Below, piece by piece: positions 56,700-64,000 of a stretch of 64,000 bases of DNA. The notes below the pieces were generated by a model. That model did no database searches and had not been told where the DNA came from. It saw nothing but the letters and a program-made list of their open reading frames with translations. Source of the DNA: Dendrobium chrysotoxum (Eukaryota > Streptophyta > Magnoliopsida > Asparagales > Orchidaceae); the NCBI GenBank assembly GCA_019925795.1, contig CM034304.1:14438720-14502719 (forward strand), in the 5' to 3' direction. A program made the translations under genes and the position numbers. How positions within the stretch are numbered: position 1 is the first letter of the stretch; every line of letters starts with the position of its first letter.

Positions 56700-58049
56700 G
56701 AAACCAAAACTCAGATCATAAAGTCCTCGCAAAATGAGGGCGAAATCTCTGAGTAGTGTCTTATCTACTATCTCATCTGCCTTCCAAAATTTACCCCGGA
56801 ACTTAGTTCGTTAAAACTCCCCCCTAAAAGAAAGCAAAAAAGTAGGGCGGAGGCCGGGGCCGAATTTTCGGAGCCCACAAAACTCTATATGAACACTTGA
56901 AGGCTTTGAACAAGTATTGATATGAAGTTTCTTTTTCATTAGTTTTTAGTGGCTGAAATTGATCTCTTAAATAAGCTAAAATGGGAAAGCCAATGAGTCC
57001 AAAAACTCCTTTCCATAAAGTTACTTTAGCTCAAGTTACTAATCCATAAGATCTAAAACTCATAAATGATTCGTACTTCATTTGTAGCCTTTGAAACTCC
57101 TAATGATTGATAAAACTCAGCAATAATTATTTGTCATCAAGAAAATCAATTATAAGTCCAAATTGAGTTCATTGGGTTAACACATTACAATAAGGTATGA
57201 AGCACAGCTTATTGATGACCAACTGATCATATTGCTTTTCTTGATTAGCTGTCGATATTGGAGTATAAAGGTGTTTCATATGGTTAAGTTGAAATATATT
57301 GCTCAATTGATTAGATATATTTGATATGCATCAATATATTATAACTGATTGATATCAAAAACCAAGTAAGCAATGTACCAAATATTATATAAAATTTCAT
57401 CCTAGATTCAGAAATGATGATGTGATAATCCAGCCCATATTGTGTATTATCTACTTATGACCTAGCAAGTTGTATATTAGATTGAACGTCGCGGTTCTGT
57501 CTCTCTTGATGCTGCTTGAGAATGCTTAACCATGGAATTATAAAGGAAAATCATAATTGCTATAGCAAAGGGATCTCATCTATTTGGTCTAACTCCTTAT
57601 ATAACTAGATAACATTTCATCCCCTTATGTCAGATTTTGTTCATTCTTACACTCCATTTTTCCTAGAAGCCTATCATCCTAGGAACCTTTAGGAGCAACT
57701 CCTTTTAAGATCTAAACCCCATCGATTAGTTCTTCCCATCTTCGGGCGTGGGATGTTATAAGCTTACCGACTTCCACTTCATTCATTCTTGAACCACATA
57801 TCGTATTCAAGTAGGTCTAGCTCTCATATCTATTGTAGTGATAGCTGCACCATATTAGGCATTGATTGCATTGACCTAACCCGTCAAGTTCAATCTCAGA
57901 GTTTCTATTTTAGTGTAACTTATTAGACTGTCCCTCATCCTAGGATGCTCCATTATAGGCTCCCTTAACTATGGAGTTCCCAAACAAATATCACCTGCCA
58001 TACCAAAAATATGCCTCAATATTTGAGAGATTATCTCCTCAAGCTTGTC

Positions 58050-60012
58050 TTTTGTAGAATGGGGGTGATTGCCTATGTCCACTCCCTGAGCTTGGTTTTT
58101 TTTTTTAGAATTCTTCCAAACACTCCATATATTGCAGGGTGAAGAAGCATTATAAATCTCCCTCCTTTCCTTATATGAGCAAGGAGAACCCCTTTGCACA
58201 CTTTGGTTCATGGCAAGGGTGTCTCTCCTTATCTAAACCTAGACATGGTTGTAATGTTAGCGGAAAGCTTAAACAAGATTACTCATTCCGCATACAAAAT
58301 TGTAGGAAGCTAACACTAAATTACGCTAGGATTAGAAGATCAAGAGATTAGAAATTTGGCTCATTGAAATGCTATATGAACACTAGAAGGCTTTGAACAA
58401 GTATTGGTATTATATTTCTTTTTCCTTAGTTTCTAGGAGCTAGAATTGATCTTTTATACATAGTTATGATGAAAAACAGATGAGTCTAAGAACCCCTTTT
58501 CTTTGAGTGACTTTAACTTGAGTTGCTAATCCATAATATCTAAAACTCGTAAATGTTTTATTCTTGATTTGTGGTCTCTGAAACTCCTAATGAATGTAGA
58601 ACTCGCCAATAATTATTTATCATAAAGAAAATCAATTATAATACCAAGTTTTGGGCTCATGGGGTGGACACATTATAATAAGATATGAATGGCAGTTTAT
58701 TTAAGGCTAACTGATTGTATTGCTTTCCTTGATAAGGTGCCAAGATTGGAGCATAAAGGTGTTTCATATGGTTAAGTTGAAATATATTATTCAATCAGTT
58801 TGATATATTTGAGATGCATCCATGTTTTATAACTAATTGATATCGAAAACCAAGAAAGGGATTGCTAATGACCAAAAATTAATGTAAGATTTCATCCTAG
58901 ATTTAGGAATATTGATGTAACAATCCAGCCCGTATTATACAATGCATTTTCTGCTATAACCTAGCAACTCTTATACTAGGTTGATCCTCATAATTTTATC
59001 TCTTAATGCAGCTTGTCACCAAGTCACTATTTTGAGAGTTTTCACAAATGAGCATGTTTAATTGTGAAATTATAAAAGAAACTAATAAATGTTACATCAA
59101 AAGGCGTCTCATATATTTGGTCTAACTCTTTATTTATATAACTTGGTAACCTTTTCTCCCCCATCTTAAGTGAGATTTAGTTAATATTTGCACCCTGTTT
59201 TTATAGAAGCCTATCATCCTAGAGACCTTTAGGAGCCACTCCTTATTTAGGCCTAAATCTCATCGATTATTCTTGTCATCTTTGGGCTAACAATGTCACA
59301 AGCATACATATCAATGATGCAAAATGGCACGCACCATGGCACGCGGCGCGGTACGACACATCAAAATAGTGCACACTTTTTGCGCCATGCATGGGCAATG
59401 ATGCATGGCACGCGCTATTTGGTTAACATTACATAAATTTTAAATTTTAAATTATAATTACATTTTTTAAGGTTTATATATCAATATCACAATTAATTAT
59501 TAATTAATTAAATATTAAATTAATAAAATATAAAAAAAATAAAGGATTTAACTTTCTATATTTAAAGCTATCATTTTTGCTGTTTGGCTTGATTTAGGCT
59601 AAATTATGCTTAAATCCTGCTTAATCTATTGATGTAAGTTTCTGTAAGATTTAAAATTGTTATTTTTACTGTTTTACAGGATATTTATGCTTAAAATTTA
59701 TTTTAATCAACCTATTATTTTTTATTTAATGGTATTTAATATTAATAAATTATATATTTTTAATTATTTTACATTATTTGTCATGTTTAAAATGTCGTCG
59801 GTCGTGCCGTGCACCATGCGCTATGGCTTTACGGGGAACTTTGCGCCATAGTGCACCATTTGCCATTGACAAATATGTTCACAAGATTACTGATTTGCAT
59901 TTTGTTCATGCTTGACTCACATATCGTATTCAAGGTGGCCTAACCCTTATATCAACTATAATGATAGCTAGGCTTATACGAGATATTATTTTCTTTGATT
60001 TAACCTATCATA
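58050..60012 (+). repeat. Duplicated segment, unit B (interrupted by a TIR element)
   Basis: Direct copy of unit A without the solo LTR but with a 0.55-kb insertion at about 59312-59868. The two units differ by many substitutions, so the duplication is old and precedes both insertions. Confidence 0.8.
59312..59868. mobile_element. Non-autonomous DNA element with inverted ends, in unit B
   Basis: The left end CAATGATGCAAAATGG and the reverse of the right end CAATGGCAAATGGTGC are alike. Inner parts of both arms carry GGCACG/CGTGCC and GCGCCAT/ATGGCGC words, while the centre is AT-rich. Flanks ATGTCACAAG and ATGTTCACAAG look like a 9-11-bp target duplication, which suggests a Mutator-like origin. 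The element is absent from unit A. It has no transposase. Confidence 0.55.
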
Positions 60013-60091
60013 TTGAATCTCATGTTTTTCGAATACATGAAGTGTAATTTTAGTAGTAATAGATCTAGTGAGGAGATTATGAATTTGGGTG
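60013..60091 (+). pseudogene. Scrap of RTE LINE reverse transcriptase
   Basis: The + strand reads FEYMKCNFSSNRSSEEIMNL, matching EYMECNFSNNRPSEGIVTL of the 45-47 kb LINE. It stops at 60091, where the second large LTR begins, so the rest may lie beyond 64000. Confidence 0.65.
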
Positions 60092-63000
60092 TGTGGGCTC
60101 CGAAAATTCGGCCCCGGCCTCCACCCGCTTTGCTTTCTTTGGGGAGAGTTTTAACGGACTTAAGTTCCGGGGTAAATTTTGGAAGGCAGATGTGGTTGTA
60201 GATAAGACACTACCCAGAGATTTCGCCCTCATTTTGTGAGGACTTTATGATCTGAGTTCTGATTTCCTATAGGCGCAAGCCCCTATAGTTAATTACCCCT
60301 CCCGGTAACGAGAGAGAACTTTCGATTAAGGCTAGTCGTCGATCAAACACGTAGAGATACGTATCTGGCATATAATAGCAGCATAGACATGGGTTGTGGA
60401 AGTTAGAGAGTTCGGAGATTTGATATTTAATATTGAAAATTTCACCATCTTGCACTTGAAGCGGATGGTGGGGGAATGGATGATAGACCCGATCAAGATC
60501 CCATGGTTCCGTCGTCCCGGGCCATCGTGGTCCCTGGTCTACTTAGTCAGAGGAGTTAGTCGACCCAACCTGACAGAAGGATCCTTATCGGTAGCCATGG
60601 GTTGCTTCGTCTAAGGGTATCTTGTAGACCTGGGGTGAGTATTTGTCTAAGGGGATAAATTTAAATCCACCTTAGTTAACAGAGGGCTTTGTGCCCTATC
60701 AATCATATCCTATTGATTCATATCTCAAGGATTTGATGTCAATAAGGAACGTATTAGCTTTGGCCATAAACGCTATCACGTGGTGCCATTTGGCGACAAA
60801 ACCATTCGGTTCAGAGGGCCCCGAGTCATAACCGTTTATCCTGCAGTGCCATTTGGCGGCGAACTGCCGGTTAGAGGATACGTACCACATCCTTACTAAC
60901 AGAAGATTGTTTGAGAATGGATCCTAGTGATATTCTCGATCAGGCATTAGCTCTTTGTGAGCTGAAGTATTCTTTAATTTGTCCACCTCGACAAACTGTT
61001 GCGGAGAGTGGATGGATTTTGATTTAAGTGTTTGATGATTGAACTTCAATTTAAATATTTTTTGGATTTGAGATTTTTCTGGAGTTTTGGGTTTTTTTGG
61101 GTGTTTGGGAATTTCTGTGGAGTTTTGGATGTTTTTTGGAAGTTTGAACTTGACTTTCTGGCATTTGAGAACCTGGATGTATTTGGAAGTGTTTGTGAAT
61201 CCCTCCGGTTGGGATTTGCATTCAACACGGTCATCATCGGGGTATTTGGGTTATTTGTATTTTATTGATTGAACATTGTCGACTCTGTCGAGTTGTCGAC
61301 AGAGGATCGGGTTTCACGGGCTTTGTGCCTTTGTAAATGAATTCTCTTGATTATAGGCCTTGAAGGCCTAATATGAACGTATAAAATAAATATCTCGGTC
61401 TCGGTCGATCTCGCGACCGCATATTTATTTAATGGTTTAAGCGATGTCAACTCCTATCTACCCGTATAGAAGGATCGGGCTCGAACTAAAATTCACTTAT
61501 TAACCCGCATAACATCCCTAGACGTCACGTGTGTACCAATAACACTCTCGCCAGGGCCCATGCGGGTGTTTGGGTGCATTTTATAATTATTTATCGAACC
61601 TTGTCGACTCCTATTTACCTGCTTAGGAGGATCGGGTTCCAACTACATTCATTTATTGACCCGCGCAGCATCCCTAGATGTCACGTGTGCACCAATAACA
61701 CGCTCGCCGGGGCCCATGTGGGTATACAATTACACATGCATTTTAGTGTACCTATGTGCATACAAACTACGGTGTATGTGCGGGGGCATTTTAAAATATT
61801 TGACACTGTTCAATTGTGCGGGGCAACTATCATTTGAACGCAGCGTTTGATTAGGAAGCTCGTAGACGCCTTCTGTCCGCTTGTAAGGATGTTGAGGATC
61901 CGGTGGCATAGCGTTGTAGCTTCTAGACTGAGTTGTTCGCTGCTTTGTATAGGTAGACTGTCGTGCACTACTTGCTTTCTGCAGGTGGATCATAATACAC
62001 TAACGAATCTCCTGCTTTAACCCGTAGGTGCTTGCATTTGTTGTGGTTTTTGGTCCTTGCAGTACATCTGCTATTATTGCCTGTAGGCAAGTAGATGCAT
62101 TCGTTCACGGACTGAAATTGACTTCAGGATACTGCATTTACTGAAGTCTTTCTGCATCTACCTGTGGGTGGTATGTTAAATATAGGACCATTGCTCATCA
62201 AGGATTTGCAAGTCTCGATAACCTTATCCAACTCGATGTTCGGGACCTGGTTGAACTGAGGTTCACTTACTCTATAATGATTTGATCTGGCTTTCCCTTC
62301 CCATAACTCGTATAGGAATTAGCGGGAAAACTTCCTGATTATGCCATCATTATCATTCTCTGCTGTTGGTTTAGAGAAAAGAATCAATCATTTCAATCTT
62401 CTATGACTGTGTCTTTATTGATGCCCTATATCTTAAAATCGGTGATTGCTCCCTTGATAAGAACTCTTTTTCAAGATAAGTGGTGTAGTAGAGCACTACA
62501 AGATATAACATCTGTAATCAAATAACTGACCTTCAGGATGAATAGAGATATCTGAGCGCACTTGTCATTTTCATTGTTTGTGGATGCCAGAACTATTTTC
62601 TTCCTAAGTATGGGATCAAGGAAGAAATTTCGGAATACCAGGAAGTTTAGTTTGAATTTGCTCAAATATCTCTTTCGTTCTTACAGGATATATCCTCCGT
62701 ACATCGAGTTATCTTCATGCCCAACGTACTCGCAGCATCTCAATCACTGCTGCTGTAGGCACATTTGTCCTGCGTACTGATTGTGATTGTCAAAGGACCA
62801 GTGTAGTCACCTAATTTTTGGATGATTATTAACCGTAAAGAGGCAGCCACCTGACTTTTAGATAATTGTTAACTGCAAAGAGGCTTTAACATCTATTGCA
62901 CATCATTCGTTGTTATCGGTAGATGGATCACTGCATGCAGTATATCTCTTGAGATTATTTATAGATGTGTGTATTTGTGTCCATAGGGGATTCGCTTTAC

Positions 63001-64000
63001 CCACGATATACCCGCTATTGTTACCCACAAATGTGTAATATCATCCATTCTTGCTCATAGGGAATGATTGTGTTCACTATAATCTCCTGGAGGTACTTGT
63101 AGAAGGGTCATTACGGTGGCGTCATATCCACCTTCATCATTCGTAGGTGGCCGTTGATTGTACTTGTTTGTAAGGGACTGGTCTTCCACTATCAACTGAC
63201 AATGCTATCATCTCAATCTATAGGCGAACTGCTACTTGTAACATGGATTTCGATAATGTATATAGGAGTGTATTCTGCAACCATTCGCTGTTTGAGTTCC
63301 CTTGCACATTATTCAAGTTCTATTCTTTGTATAGGTTTGAGCTCAAGTCGAGTTCATGGTTGAGTTCGAACCCAGTATATGTTTCCTATATTCATTCAAA
63401 TCTCCTACGACCCCTGAAGGTTCGATCCCTTGTTCAATTTGTTCAAGTCTGGTTGAAGCTCCTTGCTCTTAATTCTTTTTAAATCCATGTCAAGTTTTGT
63501 TTGCTTGATGCCAAGTACCCTGCTGTTCGATGCAGATTCAGGCTCAAAATATATTCAATTTTGAGTTCAAGTTCTAGTCTAAATTTGAATAAAAACTCAA
63601 GTCCTCTGTAATGCATTTAGGTTCAAGTTCTAGTCCAGATCCTCGTCATTTGATTCAGTTTAGGACTTCTGTAAGCCTCCTTGTTGTCCTTTGAGTTCAA
63701 TTAAGCTCTTCTCAAGTCCAACTTCAAATCAAGTTCTTCTCAAGTGGAACTTCAAATCAAATTCTTGGTTGGTTGAGTTTGATTTATGTTCTTTATTTTG
63801 TTGCTCAAGTCCAGTCCATGCTCGAGTTTCTTGTGGTCTTTTTGAGTTCAAACTCAATTCAAGTTCAAGTATCATTTGTTGCAAGTCCTTTAGATGCATG
63901 ATCATTCAAGTTCTGAGTCTAAGTGCAAGTTCTCTGTTGTCTTCTTGAGTTCAAATATTTAAGTTCACTTTCGCGTTTATTCAAATCAGATTTAGGTTTA
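60092..64000 (-). mobile_element. Second copy of the large solo-type LTR, inverted, running off the window
   Basis: From TGTGGGCTCC at 60092 the sequence is the reverse complement of 56879 downward: the CGCAAGCC hairpin (60267-60288), the CCAAATGGCAC boxes, the GCGCAGCATCCC/GGGCCCATG repeat (61500-61720) and the GAGTTCAAGTTC stretch from 63290. At least 3.9 kb is present. Whether it is a solo LTR or the end of a full element cannot be seen. Short open frames in it are not genes. Confidence 0.85.

Larger units (their letters stand above)
51755..56879 (+). mobile_element. 5.1-kb solo LTR of a second Tat-like family, with 5-bp target duplication
   Basis: It starts TGTTGACCCC and ends GAGCCCACA, flanked by AAACT on both sides (51750-51754 and 56880-56884). 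The undisturbed site in unit B at about 58360 reads GAAATGCTATATGAAC. There is no gag, pol, PBS or second LTR inside, so I call it solo. Its start and its GCTTGCG hairpin match the Tat LTR at 10713-18310. Short open frames inside (for example 51951-52181, 53249-53518) are repeats and chance. Confidence 0.82.
51350..57945 (+). repeat. Duplicated segment, unit A (interrupted by a solo LTR)
   Basis: 51350-51754 joined to 56885-57945 aligns with 58050-60012. Shared marks are AGAATGGGGG, AAATCTCCCTCCTTTCCTTATATG, GGCTTTGAACAAGTATTG, CATATGGTTAAGTTGAAATATATT and CACATATCGTATTCAAG. Total about 1.47 kb without the insertion. No coding content was recognised. Confidence 0.8.

Noticed and set aside
60013..60201. 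62-codon open frame as a gene
   Set aside because: It fuses a LINE scrap to LTR sequence across the insertion point at 60092.
61032..61268. Phe/Trp-rich open frame, membrane-protein-like
   Set aside because: It lies within the inverted large LTR. The matching part of the other copy has no such frame kept.

Overview
The window looks like nuclear DNA from a flowering plant. It holds one host gene, with GT-AG introns and a plant-type GSK3/SHAGGY kinase, set in dense layers of old retrotransposons whose reading frames are nearly all broken. I cannot name the species. The large LTRs, nested insertions and multi-kilobase introns point to a medium or large genome.

Layout. Positions 1-29422 hold two Ty3/gypsy elements of the Tat/Ogre group, head to tail on the + strand and sharing one very large LTR. 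Copy A runs from inside its first ORF at base 1 to an integrase stop at 8478, followed by a 2.2-kb 3' untranslated region. The shared LTR is 10713-18310, about 7.6 kb. Copy B has its primer binding site at 18316, a repeated leader, an extra ORF and gag-pol to 28163. There its integrase is cut off and joined to the last 1.26 kb of a 3' LTR ending at 29422. The array sits inside the gag start of a copia element.

Positions 29423-40686 are a minus-strand Ty1/copia Sirevirus: LTRs at 29507-31053 and 39098-40686, initiator-Met-type PBS, coiled-coil gag, pol, an extra ORF downstream of pol, and repeated polypurine tracts. The left LTR is followed by a second PBS and gag start, so this family also shows a shared-LTR tandem.

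Positions 41549-51126 hold the 5' nine coding exons of a GSK3/SHAGGY-like kinase of the BIN2 clade, + strand, all introns phase 0. The reading frame is open to the end of exon 9 (residue 287). The last roughly 90 residues are not in the window, so the next intron is at least 12.9 kb or the gene is truncated. Intron 6 (7.3 kb) holds an RTE-type LINE and a rearranged gypsy fragment flanked by inverted partial LTRs. Sequence after exon 9 holds a 5125-bp solo LTR with a 5-bp target duplication, a tandemly duplicated 1.4-kb segment, a TIR element, a LINE scrap, and a second copy of the same large LTR in opposite orientation running off the end.

The most unusual signal is structural. The Tat LTRs and 3' untranslated region carry small hairpins whose loops are conserved while their stems change in matching pairs: an array with a CAAGTTTC loop at 8789-9732, a second family interleaved with it, and a hairpin with loop GCTTGCG near the LTR 3' end that keeps its pairing across two different LTR families. 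These were read by eye and need covariation statistics.
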